Positions 52,401 to 61,270 of a stretch of 64,000 bases of DNA are shown here, in pieces. Source of the DNA: Streptococcus hyointestinalis (lineage in GTDB: Bacteria; Bacillota; Bacilli; Lactobacillales; Streptococcaceae); assembly GCF_900459405.1 (NCBI RefSeq), contig NZ_UHFN01000002.1, positions 124,001-188,000 on the forward strand. Direction: 5' to 3'. A program made the translations under genes and the position numbers. Numbering within the stretch: the first letter of the stretch is position 1; the number at the start of each line of letters is the position of its first letter. The notes beneath the pieces were generated by a model, which did no database searches, was not told the origin of the DNA, and saw only the letters and a list, made by a program, of their open reading frames with translations.

Positions 52401-54889
52401 AAATCAAAGTCTCTCAAGAGCGCCAAGTACAGTTCTTGAATGATAAGATTGCTGAAATGCAAGATGTCCTAGACTATGCCGAAGAAAACGATGATAGAAT
52501 TAGCTACAAGCAAGCGAAAGCTCTTGAGCGTAACTATGAAGCGCAGTTGATGAAAGTGCGTGACAGCTCACAAAGTCGTACCGATGATTTCATTGATTTT
52601 GAATCCCTCGGTGTTGACATGCTTTTTGTCGATGAAGCGCACAAGTACAAAAATGTACGTCCACTAACTCGTTTAGGTAACGTAGCTGGTATTGGTAATA
52701 CAACTGCTCAACAAAATATTGATATGGAGATGAAAATTCGATCTATTCAAGAAGAGCATAACTACACCAATGTTGTGTTTGCGACTGGTACTCCAGTTTC
52801 AAACTCTATTAGTGAAATGTACACAATGATGAACTACATCCAACCAGATGTCCTTGAGGACTTTGGTATGGATAACTTCGATGCGTGGGTCGGTGCGTTT
52901 GGTATTATTGAAAATAGTCTCGAACTAAACCCTACAGGTGATAAGTATGTCTCACGTAAACGTTTCTCTAAATTTACCAACCTACCAGAGCTAATGGCTA
53001 TTTATCGTATCACAACCGATATTGCCATGACTGAGGACCTAGACCTTCCTGTTCCAGAAGAAGAAAAGATTGCTGTTAAAAGTGAATTAACAGACGCTCA
53101 AAAAGAATACCTTAATCTTTTAGTTGAGCGTTCTGATAAAATCAAATCTCGTTCTGTAGATCCAACAGAAGACAACATGTTAAAAATCACGAGTGAAGCT
53201 CGTAAGTTGGCTCTTGATATGCGACTCCTTAACGAAAAAAAATACACCTTGTCTGACAATAACAAGATGTTGCAAGTCGTTGATAGAGTAGAAGCTATCT
53301 ATCACAGAGAACAGGCTCACCGTGGCACACAAATGATTTTTACTGACCTTGGAACTCCTCGCCCTAACCAATTTTCAATCTATCAAGAGTTGAAAGACCT
53401 TTTGGTAGAGCGTGGTATCCCAGAAGAAGAGATTGCATTCATTCACGACGCCAATACGAAAAAAGCTAAACTTCAATTGTCACGTCAAATGAATGCTGGT
53501 GAAATTCGTGTTTTAATCGCTTCTACTGAAAAAGGTGGTACTGGTCTTAACGTCCAACGTCGCTTGAAAGCTGTACACCATTTAGACGTCCCTTGGAAGC
53601 CTAGTGATATTATTCAACGTAACGGTCGTATCGTTCGTCAAGGTAATATCTATAAGAAAGTGCAAGTGTTCCACTATATCACTACTGGGTCATTTGATAA
53701 CTACTTATGGCAAATCCAAGAAACAAAGCTCAAATATATCACTCAAATTATGACGTCTCGCAATCCTGTGCGTGCTGCAGAGGATATTGATGAACAAACC
53801 ATGACAGCATCCGATTTTAAGGCGATTGCTACTGGTAATCCATACCTTAAATTGAAGATGGAACTCGATAATGAGTATGAGCTGCTTGTCAATCGCAGAA
53901 AAGCATGGGAGCGTTCTTATCATGACTCTATTCGCCGCATGGACAATGCAAAACAAAACCTTAAATTGATTGATATTCGACTTGAACGAATTCGTGAGGA
54001 TAAAGTCACTGCTAAAGCCAATCGTTTAGAACCTGTCCTTGATGAGGATGGAAAAGTTGTTAATGACGGTTTTGAAATGACTTTTAGTAACGGCAAAACG
54101 TTTACTAAACGTGACGCTGCAGGTAATCAACTTCACTTTGACATGCAAATGAATGTGTCACCAGAACGAAAACTTGTGACACTGGCTACTTATCGTGGTT
54201 TCGCATTGAAAATGCAGACTATGGAAAAACCATACAAAATGGGTACGATATTGAAATTAAGTATTGTCGGTGCTAATTCATATCCTATCAAAGTTGATTT
54301 TGCGAGTCCGTTAGGGACAATTCAAAAAATTAACAATGTCATTGCTGGTTTAACCAAAAAAGAGCAAAGCATGCTAGAAGATAAAGAAAATTACCAAATT
54401 GTTTTAAAACGTGGCTTAGTAGATGATACATTCTCCGATCAAGCTCGTCTTGACTATGTTGAAGCAAAACGTGCTGTTATCTGTCCTCTTGTTGAGAACG
54501 AAGAGACCACCACTGAAGAAATCGAAAAAGCGATTGCGGAGTTCGAGAAAAACTATGAAGGTGAAATCGTTGCTCAAGAAACAGTAACATCAGTAGAACG
54601 TTATAGCGAAAACTATGACGAAAGCGAAAGTGAGGTTGTAGAAGAAATCGAAGAGGTTAAAGAGGAAACAACAAAAGTTGGTAATGCCGGTGACAATGCA
54701 ACTGAATTTTCAGCACTTGTTGATGAATTCCTAACTGAAGCAAATGAATTTCTTAAACAAGCTAATGACCTGTTCGATGATGTCCTATCTAAAAACGTTC
54801 TGGAAACAGAAGTTAAGATAACGTCTCCTTATATCGAACAAAATATAAGCGTTTATGAAGAAGTTTCATTGTTTGATTTTATTGCCTAA
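49457..54889 (+). CDS. Giant DNA methylase-helicase fusion of conjugative elements
   Basis: 1810 residues from ATG 49457. N-terminal adenine methylase-like domain with 'NILDPSMGTGIFF' near residue 117 and catalytic motif variant 'LVITNVPFGDF' near 184 (NVPF rather than NPPF/Y). A long middle region precedes an SF2/SNF2-like helicase: Walker A 'LAHEVGSGKSLTM' near 895, DEAH 'MLFVDEAHKYKN' near 1058, motif VI 'IIQRNGRIVRQGN' near 1390. Acidic C-terminal tail. Comparable fusions (DarB/LtrC-like) protect transferred DNA from restriction. Last gene of the operon. Confidence 0.82.
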   Translation: MTNFKMTDAFTFPKTKAEKVEANMQAIRLVKKLQETGETAFAEEQAILARYVGWGGLANDFFDSRSSRFEAERNELKALVTKEEYHAMEQSSLTAYYTDPAIAREMWEHLLEDGFKGGNILDPSMGTGIFFATMPEKIMSNSTLYGIELDTITGAIAKQLFPEATIKVQGFETVDFKDSPFDLVITNVPFGDFRIRDNENGKVYLIHDYFISKATRLVRDKGVVAVITSTGTVDKRTGSVLRELDANNIAFLGGVRLPNNAFRAIAGTTVTSDILFFQKNGLESNDELYFGLTKSDLDEEGRVFVNTYFRKEEGEENEQVLGNYTIRYFNGATLSLAPYADSDLMEDLNEALKNLCFAEGLAKATSNDVEVVELVGEEDIELIERLNIRLHEYACDANNNIYYRDTEGVRPSSRSAEMVFYQNKDGVFSHYDKKYSDKVISEFEKARDKDDSIVTSTYISPTPSTKGANKGLYKGVYFYEKALEKTENARILGMIKIKNAYQDVIDIQATSDYDKDEFQTRLARLNTIYDHFVATYGFINLAANARLFERDDRYPLIASLEEEELDENDSSKIVYIKSEAFKKALVRPKKELKIVDSAYEALMTSLSEGRGVDFDLMMSVYPNSTKDTLVEELGTLIMIDVEWYQQSNVIAYEIKDAALAGDVRTKRDIAQSLLEKGDNAADWEWYVEQFEQVIPEDVLITDISFNLGSAWIPNRVVGYFAWKVLGDSHDMTFEDEACDNVITTTKIGRGIKQKFVNRIMNRQGNIKFGLRENSKYGRGHDILTYLLGSDQPTITKNIGTTEEPKRVVDEVATANLREAERQLQEAFKSFVEEDDELVKVVEAAYNDTFNRRVNRQYDGSHLKIDGLIKGAELRPHQLNAVQRIIEDKRALLAHEVGSGKSLTMTSAAFKMKDLGLINKPMFVVPSSLTAQFGQEIMRFFPTRKVFVTTEQDFEKSRRRLFISRIITGDYDGIVIGHSQFQKIKVSQERQVQFLNDKIAEMQDVLDYAEENDDRISYKQAKALERNYEAQLMKVRDSSQSRTDDFIDFESLGVDMLFVDEAHKYKNVRPLTRLGNVAGIGNTTAQQNIDMEMKIRSIQEEHNYTNVVFATGTPVSNSISEMYTMMNYIQPDVLEDFGMDNFDAWVGAFGIIENSLELNPTGDKYVSRKRFSKFTNLPELMAIYRITTDIAMTEDLDLPVPEEEKIAVKSELTDAQKEYLNLLVERSDKIKSRSVDPTEDNMLKITSEARKLALDMRLLNEKKYTLSDNNKMLQVVDRVEAIYHREQAHRGTQMIFTDLGTPRPNQFSIYQELKDLLVERGIPEEEIAFIHDANTKKAKLQLSRQMNAGEIRVLIASTEKGGTGLNVQRRLKAVHHLDVPWKPSDIIQRNGRIVRQGNIYKKVQVFHYITTGSFDNYLWQIQETKLKYITQIMTSRNPVRAAEDIDEQTMTASDFKAIATGNPYLKLKMELDNEYELLVNRRKAWERSYHDSIRRMDNAKQNLKLIDIRLERIREDKVTAKANRLEPVLDEDGKVVNDGFEMTFSNGKTFTKRDAAGNQLHFDMQMNVSPERKLVTLATYRGFALKMQTMEKPYKMGTILKLSIVGANSYPIKVDFASPLGTIQKINNVIAGLTKKEQSMLEDKENYQIVLKRGLVDDTFSDQARLDYVEAKRAVICPLVENEETTTEEIEKAIAEFEKNYEGEIVAQETVTSVERYSENYDESESEVVEEIEEVKEETTKVGNAGDNATEFSALVDEFLTEANEFLKQANDLFDDVLSKNVLETEVKITSPYIEQNISVYEEVSLFDFIA

Positions 54890-54898
54890 CTTTTCCTT

Positions 54899-54925
54899 GG
54901 TATAGCTAGTTTTTCTAGCTATACT
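54899..54925. terminator. Hairpin after the giant gene
   Basis: GTATAGCTAG/CTAGCTATAC perfect stem with a T-rich loop but no T tail, so a terminator role is uncertain. Confidence 0.4.
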
Positions 54926-54971
54926 AACTAAGTCCCTAAAATGCTATCATATTAGGGGTTTAGCTAGTATA

Positions 54972-56435
54972 GTGAACCACCCCTACCTACGCATACGCTA
55001 AGAGGTAGGGGCTTCTTGGGTAGAGTGCAGACTTATTGATTAGCTGACTAACCAACAGAGGTTACACTATTTTACCAAGCTATCCCCGTAGTTCCTACGG
55101 TTCATTTGTTTTGGACTAGGCTAATCTCAATCCTTCATTTAGGATATTGATACTAGCGTTGATGTCTCTATCATGATGAGAACCACAATTCTCGCAAGTC
55201 CAATTTCGGATATTGAGTGGTTTCTTTCCAGAGTTGTGACCGCAATCTGAACATAGTTGAGATGATGGATACCAACGACTGATTTTTGATACTTGTTTCT
55301 CGTACCATTCAGCCTTATATTCCAACATTCTCACAAATTCAGACCATGAGACATCGCCAATAGATTTCGCTAACTTGTGATTAGTCATCAGGTTTTTACT
55401 CGATAAGTCCTCAATACAGATAATATCGTGGTTCTTGATAATCTCCATACTGAGCTTATTGAGAAAGTCCTTACGCTTATTGGCAATCTTTTCATGGATT
55501 TTAGCAACCTTGATACGTTGCTTTTGGTAATTAGCACTCTCGGATAGTTTCTTTCCTGCCTTTTTAGCACCCAAGGCACGTCGAGATAGTATTTTTTGTT
55601 CCTTAGCCAACTTCTTAGACAGGTTCTTCAGAAACCGCTCATTACCGATTTTCTCACCAGTGGATAGAATGGCGAAGTTTTCAATACCTAGGTCGATACC
55701 AACAGAAGTACCTGTCTTTGGAAGGGGCTGGACATCGCTTTCACAGAGAATAGAAATGTAATACTTTCCAGTTTCTGTCATGGAGATAGTTGCACTTTTG
55801 ATTGTACCAATCATTTGACGATGTTGTTCCAATCTAACCCAACCAATCTTAGGGAGCTTGACTTTACCGTCAGAAACGGCTATTGTACCATTTTGGTTAT
55901 TTGTTCGATAAGACTGACGGTGGCGTTTTGACTTGAATTTAGGAAAGCCAAATCCAGAGTTGAAGAATGATTTATAGGCTTTTTGCAAGTTGAGCTGAAC
56001 ATTGGCAAGTGCCAAACTGTCAACCTCTTTCAGCCAAGGGAACTCTTTCTTATACTGAGCTGGTGTGTTTTTGAGCGTTTTACCAGTCTCCTCGTAATAC
56101 TTGATTTTATCTGCAAGCATCATATTCCAGATAGCACGAGATGAACCGAATGTTTTCGCAAACATGATACGCTGGTCAAGGTTGGGATATAAGCGAAATT
56201 TATAGGATTTTTGCTTAACAGTCACACAGAACTCCTTCCCAAGTTTTTTATACTACTATTATACCTCTAGTAGCCTCAATACTCCAAGTCGGTTGGACGA
56301 TACTATCCTACGAATTTGACTGCTTATACTTTAACCTCTATTTTTGGGGGCGATGATTACACATTGAGTCCTATGCCATATCCAAGCCCTTACATCCCAC
56401 CACCTAAGAGAGGTGGGGGAATGTAAGGGCTGTTA
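54972..56435 (-). mobile_element. IS200/IS605-type TnpB-only element, copy 2
   Basis: 1464 bp, nearly identical to copy 1 but on the minus strand, inserted next to the same heptamer TTTTAAC. The left end has a hairpin GCCCTTACAT...ATGTAAGGGC; the right end ends GGTTCAC. Its guide would start TATACTAGCTAAACCCCTAA (minus strand from 54971). Confidence 0.88.
55116..56225 (-). CDS. tnpB: TnpB RNA-guided endonuclease, copy 2
   Basis: 369 residues, differing from copy 1 at only a few positions (G219, K226, L227, M300). D178, E272, D354 and the four zinc cysteines are intact. GTG start with the same GGAAGGAG. The near identity points to a recent duplication within this element or two recent acquisitions. 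Confidence 0.93.
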   Translation of the reverse strand: MTVKQKSYKFRLYPNLDQRIMFAKTFGSSRAIWNMMLADKIKYYEETGKTLKNTPAQYKKEFPWLKEVDSLALANVQLNLQKAYKSFFNSGFGFPKFKSKRHRQSYRTNNQNGTIAVSDGKVKLPKIGWVRLEQHRQMIGTIKSATISMTETGKYYISILCESDVQPLPKTGTSVGIDLGIENFAILSTGEKIGNERFLKNLSKKLAKEQKILSRRALGAKKAGKKLSESANYQKQRIKVAKIHEKIANKRKDFLNKLSMEIIKNHDIICIEDLSSKNLMTNHKLAKSIGDVSWSEFVRMLEYKAEWYEKQVSKISRWYPSSQLCSDCGHNSGKKPLNIRNWTCENCGSHHDRDINASINILNEGLRLA

Positions 56436-56855
56436 GTTAAAATACCAACATAAAAATATATAGATATAACTAAGTATATATTTAGGTAAAAATAAAGGGG
56501 TAAAAAATTAACGAGAAATCTAAATATAATGATGTATTTATGGGAATATTAAGGTATTTATAGTGACAAATATACTGCTTTATTGTACAATAGGACAATA
56601 GAGGGATTATTATAATATATTTCGACATAACTCTAGGAACTGTATTGTGAAAAGGGATACTTCATAAAATCTATAAATCTATAAATTTATAGACTTTGTG
56701 ACATTGTTAACCGCTTAATGGGAAAAAGATGTTGACTTTGTTTAGTAGAAAAAGTATAATTTGTTTACTAAAAGTCCGAAGTGTAAAATCACTTCTTCAA
56801 ACCGTCTGATACAATTTAAAACATCAAATTTTACCTAGAAATTTTAGAGGTGACA
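56436..56855. other. Gene-free region: former promoter/leader of the XerS-like gene
   Basis: About 420 bp with AT-rich words (TATATATTTAGGTAAA) like the par repeats, a promoter at 56732-56760 and an SD AGAGGTGA at 56846-56853 that has no start codon after it because a TnpB element follows directly. Confidence 0.65.
56732..56760 (+). promoter_or_regulatory. Promoter formerly serving the XerS-like gene
   Basis: TTGACT, 17 bp, TATAAT, reading rightward into the TnpB element. Confidence 0.7.
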
Positions 56856-58376
56856 GTCAACTACCCGTTACTAAAGTAACGGGCTTGTAGTAACTAATCT
56901 AGTACAAACGTTTTATCAAACTCCTAGATATAACGTTACCACATCGGGGCAGGTTGACAAGAAACTTTCGTTTCAGCTACCCAACAGTAAACCATGTAAG
57001 GCTTACTGATTTATTTCATGTTTTTCAAAACGTGGTTTCTCAACACCACTATTATACAAGGTTCCCAAGAACTGAATGTTCATGCTCGCTGCACGATCGT
57101 CATTGGTTCTAAAAGAACACCGTTTGCAACAAAACTCATGTTTTGCTCTATCACGATTATCTTTATCAATGTGACCACATTTTGGACAACGTTGACTTGT
57201 GTAATGTGCATCCGATTTAACAACAAGGGAACCGTTTGCTATAGCTTTATAAGCTAACTTTTGTTCCAAATCATAAAACGACCAGGAATGATGTTCGTAA
57301 CGGTTTTCCTTCTTACGTTTAGAAACAGTGTCAAAGGTGACATTGGTTAAATCCTCTAGCATAAACAAAGTTCCTGAACCATAGGTATCAACGAGTGTCT
57401 TAGAAATACGATGATTGACATCGTTCATCCAACGGGATTCTCGTTGATTGATAGCTTTCAGTCTTCGTTTAGCGGACTTTGTACCTTTGGATTGTAGTTC
57501 TTTACGTAACCGTGCATAGTTACGACGTTTGTGACCAATTTGTTTACCAGAGTAAAACATCGTTTTACCTTTATTGTCATAAGTGGTCACCAATTGTCTC
57601 AAACCACGGTCAATACCAACAACGTTTCTGATTTCAGGTTCTTGGTCGTTTAACTCTTTGCTTACTGCGATGTGCATAAACCAGTGTTTACCTGATTTAA
57701 GAATTTTAGCAGTACCTAGTGTCCATGAACCGTCGAAATAATGCTCGAAACCGTTGTAAATCGGGTTAACAATCACACGTCCATGAACGGTGTTTAGAGA
57801 AACCTTACCGTCTTTGGTATAGGAGTAATCACGATTACGTACTAAATCTAATTGCGGACGACTGAAAATAATTGGTTTCCAAAGAAAGTCTAAATCTTTG
57901 TTAATGTAGTTTTTAACTTCATTCCCGTGATTATCTTTCTTGTAACCGTCCCAGACACGTTGTTTACGCAATTGAGTTTGCACTGTTTTATACCGTGCCA
58001 CAACGGTTCGTATACAGGTTTGAGCCATTTGTGATTTAAGTCCGAATTGTTCACGTAAATCACTGTAAACAAATTTGTTTAATGCTGTAGCATTTAACTG
58101 AAAACCGTGATTAAAAATGTAGTCTGAAACAAAGTTACAACCTTGTCGATACGCTTCTTGTGATTCAACCATTTTTACAATATCGTTCTGATTATCAAAC
58201 ACAATACGTGCTTTAATCACTCGATTCAAATCCATGTCTAACCCCTTTCTATTGAATTACTTTCATGACTTAATTATACCATATTATAGTCATGAATTCG
58301 ATAGAAAAGTTGTTGTAATATTAAAAAAAAGGAGGACAACCGTTTCCTCCCCTCACTAAAGTGAGGGGTCTCCACG
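56856..58376 (-). mobile_element. IS200/IS605-type TnpB-only element, divergent
   Basis: About 1521 bp. Left-end hairpin CCCCTCAC/GTGAGGGG (58350-58368) and right-end hairpin CCCGTTAC/GTAACGGG (56863-56882). It lies next to TTTTAAC like copies 1 and 2. Excision joins AGAGGTGACA to GTTAAAATCATATG, reuniting SD and start codon of the downstream gene. Confidence 0.7.
57003..58235 (-). CDS. tnpB: TnpB-family RNA-guided endonuclease, divergent clade
   Basis: 410 residues, larger and only remotely like the other four. Catalytic D in 'VVGIDRGLRQLV', E in 'LFMLEDLTNV' and D in 'RTNDDRAASMNIQ'; zinc ribbon 'CPKCGH...CCKRCS'. AAAGGGG site. Guide expected to start TGTCACCTCTAAAATTTCTA, the leader of the XerS-like gene. 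Confidence 0.87.
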   Translation of the reverse strand: MDLNRVIKARIVFDNQNDIVKMVESQEAYRQGCNFVSDYIFNHGFQLNATALNKFVYSDLREQFGLKSQMAQTCIRTVVARYKTVQTQLRKQRVWDGYKKDNHGNEVKNYINKDLDFLWKPIIFSRPQLDLVRNRDYSYTKDGKVSLNTVHGRVIVNPIYNGFEHYFDGSWTLGTAKILKSGKHWFMHIAVSKELNDQEPEIRNVVGIDRGLRQLVTTYDNKGKTMFYSGKQIGHKRRNYARLRKELQSKGTKSAKRRLKAINQRESRWMNDVNHRISKTLVDTYGSGTLFMLEDLTNVTFDTVSKRKKENRYEHHSWSFYDLEQKLAYKAIANGSLVVKSDAHYTSQRCPKCGHIDKDNRDRAKHEFCCKRCSFRTNDDRAASMNIQFLGTLYNSGVEKPRFEKHEINQ

Positions 58377-58387
58377 GTTAAAATCAT

Positions 58388-59524
58388 ATGAAAACTGAAA
58401 AACTTATGGAGTATATCCAGTCCTACTTAGAGGAAATGCCTTTTTATGTCAACGAGTATTATCGATCTAAAGTCGTTCAGGGGCGCTCTCAGAAAACTCT
58501 GTACGAGTACCTAAAAGAATACAAACGTTTTTTCTCATGGCTTATAGAGGCCGACTTAACTTCGGCAGATACTATTAAAGACATTCAATTAGATACCCTA
58601 GCAAATCTTTCAAAGAAAGACATGGAGTCTTTTATTGTTTATTTGAGAGAAAGAAACCTCCTAAATAATTCTGCACAAGCAAAAAATAAGACATTATCTG
58701 AAAAAACGATAAGCCGTACGTTAATATCTCTATCTAGCCTATTCAATTATCTAACAATTGAATCTGAGGATGAACATGGACAGCCCTACTTCGACCGAAA
58801 TGTCATGAAAAAAATTAAGCTCAGTAAAAAAACACAAACTCTACAGGCACGTGCAGCAAGTATGAAATCTCAATTATTCTTAGGAGATCAGACGCAAGCC
58901 TTTATTGACTTTATTGAGTTTGAGTATCCTAAAAAGATTTCAAATCGAGCTCTAGCTTCTTATAACATAAACAAGGAACGTGACCTTGCTATTATTTCAC
59001 TATTCCTTGCTACAGGAATACGTCTATCGGAAGCTACAAATACAAACCTAACGGATCTAAATCTTAATGACTTAACTGTCAACGTTGTTCGTAAAGGGGG
59101 GGAGAATGATACTGTAAGTATTGCCCCACTTGCCAAACGTTATTTAAAAGAATATCTTGAAATTAGAGAAAAACGTTATAAAGTCGGAAAATCACTATCC
59201 AAAGAAGAAAAAGCAAATATTAAGGATTCTAAAGAACGCCTTGATACAGAACGAGCTCTGTTTCTTTCAATTCAATCTGGTGTACCAAGAAGATTAGGCA
59301 GCGCAGCTATTGAGCGTACTGTATCAAAATACTCTGAATGCTTCGGTATTAGAGTAACTCCTCATAAGCTTCGTCATACCTTGGCGACTCGGTTATACGG
59401 TGCTACAAAAGACCCGGTGCTTTTGGCACATCAACTAGGCCATAGGGGTGGAAATACACAATCTGTAACAACGTACGCTCACATCCTTAATGATGATACA
59501 CAAAGGGCTTTACATGACCTATAA
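58388..59524 (+). CDS. XerS-like tyrosine recombinase, separated from its ribosome site
   Basis: 378 residues. The N-terminus 'MPFYVNEYYRSKVVQGRSQKTLYEYLKEYKRF' closely follows streptococcal XerS, and the catalytic set is complete: R in 'ATGIRLSEATN', H-x-x-R in 'TPHKLRHTLATRL', H in 'QLGHRGGNTQ' and Y in 'VTTYAHIL'. XerS resolves chromosome dimers at difSL; a plasmid copy would resolve plasmid multimers. The gene itself is intact, but a TnpB element sits between its start and its SD/promoter 1.5 kb upstream, so expression is probably low now. Confidence 0.85.
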   Translation: MKTEKLMEYIQSYLEEMPFYVNEYYRSKVVQGRSQKTLYEYLKEYKRFFSWLIEADLTSADTIKDIQLDTLANLSKKDMESFIVYLRERNLLNNSAQAKNKTLSEKTISRTLISLSSLFNYLTIESEDEHGQPYFDRNVMKKIKLSKKTQTLQARAASMKSQLFLGDQTQAFIDFIEFEYPKKISNRALASYNINKERDLAIISLFLATGIRLSEATNTNLTDLNLNDLTVNVVRKGGENDTVSIAPLAKRYLKEYLEIREKRYKVGKSLSKEEKANIKDSKERLDTERALFLSIQSGVPRRLGSAAIERTVSKYSECFGIRVTPHKLRHTLATRLYGATKDPVLLAHQLGHRGGNTQSVTTYAHILNDDTQRALHDL

Positions 59525-59572
59525 TAGCTAAATAGCAATTTAACAATGTCACTATTTAGCTAATACATATTT

Positions 59573-59606
59573 AAAAGGACTATCATGACGATAGTCCTTT
59601 GTTTTT
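59573..59606. terminator. Bidirectional terminator
   Basis: AAAGGACTATC/GATAGTCCTTT stem with T run, between the convergent recombinase and small membrane genes. Confidence 0.75.
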
Positions 59607-59613
59607 ACTAATA

Positions 59614-59742
59614 CTAGCTCCTGTTTTTGCTGCTGGTCAATTCATTTTCTTGCTCCTCTCCTTCTGCTATCATTAGCATGTAGGTCACTCCAGCAATTGC
59701 TAATATTAACAGTATACCAATAATAGAGACAATGATATTCAT
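59614..59742 (-). CDS. Small single-pass membrane protein
   Basis: 42 residues: 'MNIIVSIIGILLILAIAGVT' membrane helix then a charged tail 'AEGEEQENELTSSKNRS'. GGGAGG site 8 bp before the ATG. Last gene of the short leftward operon starting at 60677. Function unknown. Confidence 0.6.
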   Translation of the reverse strand: MNIIVSIIGILLILAIAGVTYMLMIAEGEEQENELTSSKNRS

Positions 59743-59784
59743 GGCATTCCTCCCAATATTTGACAAATTTTCCTTCAGAATGCT

Positions 59785-59955
59785 TTATTTCATTGACTTG
59801 TTCTTTAGAACATCCTGCTTACTGAGGGTATAATCTTTTAGAAGTCTCTCTGCTGCTTCATCAGCTTCTCTAGAGATACTACAAATTGCCCATGCTCCAA
59901 ATATTGCAGAAGCAGCAATCACCAATGAAACAAACACAAGTAAAACAGTCATCAT
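59785..59955 (-). CDS. Small membrane protein with helical tail
   Basis: 56 residues; N-terminal hydrophobic helix ('VLLVFVSLVIAASAIFGAWA') and a charged helix 'READEAAERLLKDY'. Start ATG 59955 or 59952 behind GGGGAGG. Same operon as its neighbours. Function unknown. Confidence 0.6.
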   Translation of the reverse strand: MMTVLLVFVSLVIAASAIFGAWAICSISREADEAAERLLKDYTLSKQDVLKNKSMK

Positions 59956-59978
59956 AATCCTTTACCTCCCCTTAATTG

Positions 59979-60677
59979 CTAACCTACTTCTCCTACTGCT
60001 TCTAGCTTCTTCTCTTCGAGAAATGTAAGGCGTTGCTTGGTTTTAGAGTCAATCAGATACCCATTACTGACTTTGATATTCATTTTCTCTAACTGTTTAT
60101 CAATATAATCATCGAGTGTTTCTCCCCAAAAACCTAGTTCTTTACCAAAATCTTTATACCTAATCCCTCGATTTTCAACTCTAGTCATCATATTCACAAA
60201 CTTTGTAGCGTTACTCCCCTGAACATAGTAGCTAAACAAATAGTTTTGAGGGATTAAGTGAACTAATAAACCGTAAGGTAAATTACCTAAATACCTTTCA
60301 GCTCCCTCGATGAAGCTAGATCTTCCTGTTAATCGAACAATGCGATTATTCTTTCTGAACTTAACGAGTTCTTTTTCGCCCTCAACCAACATCTGGAAGA
60401 ACAACAGTCTGAAATAAGTTACCATAATATTGTTAATAACATCAGCGTCCACCAAGGTATTATCTTTAAATATCTCCTTCAACTTACCCCTAATCGTGCG
60501 TTCAGCAAGCTGAATATTCTTATTCAGGGTATGCCTTTCGCAGATGTCTGGTAAACCTACTCCATCAATGAAATCGCTGATGATACCTTCATAAAGTTTT
60601 GAAGAAGTATCAAGTCTAGCATAGTCGCTTAACTCATCAACTAAGCTATTAACAGTAACATGCGTAGTATTGTCCAT
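59979..60677 (-). CDS. Hypothetical soluble protein
   Basis: 232 residues, mostly helical, no recognised domain. 'VGLPDICERHTLNKNIQLAERTIRGKLKEIF' resembles a helix-turn-helix, which suggests a DNA-binding or regulatory role. It has a canonical promoter at 60727-60755 and heads the operon with the two small membrane proteins. Confidence 0.55.
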   Translation of the reverse strand: MDNTTHVTVNSLVDELSDYARLDTSSKLYEGIISDFIDGVGLPDICERHTLNKNIQLAERTIRGKLKEIFKDNTLVDADVINNIMVTYFRLLFFQMLVEGEKELVKFRKNNRIVRLTGRSSFIEGAERYLGNLPYGLLVHLIPQNYLFSYYVQGSNATKFVNMMTRVENRGIRYKDFGKELGFWGETLDDYIDKQLEKMNIKVSNGYLIDSKTKQRLTFLEEKKLEAVGEVG

Positions 60678-60726
60678 GTTAAGACTCCCTATCCATTATT
60701 TTCCTTGAGGAGCCGTATTTAGAAAA

Positions 60727-60755
60727 GTTATACTTTTTCCACCCGAAGTTGTCAA
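60727..60755 (-). promoter_or_regulatory. Canonical sigma-A promoter
   Basis: Minus strand TTGACA, 17 bp, TATAAC, 50 bp before the gene at 60677. It lacks the TATGGTAGTCT motif. Confidence 0.75.
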
Positions 60756-60818
60756 GAGTTTTATCACCTACCCTCTGAGAAGAGATTTTCCCTAATTCAA
60801 TAACTTTTGAGTAAGAAA

Positions 60819-60847
60819 AATCAGCAAACTATTGCTGATTTTTTTGT
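60819..60847. terminator. Bidirectional terminator
   Basis: AAAAATCAGCAA/TTGCTGATTTTTTT hairpin. Confidence 0.75.
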
Positions 60848-60908
60848 TGTTCCTGCTGTTCCTTTTCAAGTAACTTAATTATATGTTGTCGCTCTTCGTT
60901 ACTCAAAC

Positions 60909-61034
60909 TTATTTTTTTAGTTGACTTAGGACAACGTAGGCAGATGCGGCTTCCGCTCTCTTGCCTTTATCTTTTTTGTATGCGCCATCTGTAAAGATAG
61001 TATAGTTATCGACATCCTGAATGCTGCTGGTCAT
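60909..61034 (-). pseudogene. RNase HI N-terminal remnant
   Basis: 41 residues containing 'NYTIFTDGAYKKDKGKRAEA', the first strand and catalytic aspartate of RNase HI, closely matching the intact protein at 43464-44042 ('SYTIFTDGSFKKIKGEKTNA'). The frame ends at a run of seven A; in another frame a helical tail 'LSNEERQHIIKLLEKEQQ' follows to about 60829. The rest of the enzyme is absent. It is transcribed from regulon promoter 5. Confidence 0.75.
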
Positions 61035-61147
61035 AATAGCTCCTTCCATAGTAACTACAACAGTCCATTTTAAACAACTATAGCTACAAAAGATATACCC
61101 TCATCATATCAGAGGGTATATCTTCGTCTTATCATAGATTTGTCTTT

Positions 61148-61185
61148 ATTATACCTTATATTAGGAAAAAGGAAAGAGTACCATA
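61148..61185 (-). promoter_or_regulatory. Regulon promoter 5
   Basis: Minus strand TATGGTACTCTTTCC (61185-61171), 17 bp, -10 TATAAT (61153-61148). Confidence 0.7.
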
Positions 61186-61270
61186 GGTGTTGCTGCACTT
61201 CACACATAACGGTTCTTTCTATGAATAGTGAGATGTAGCTATTCTTCTATAGATCATCCCTGTTACCAAC

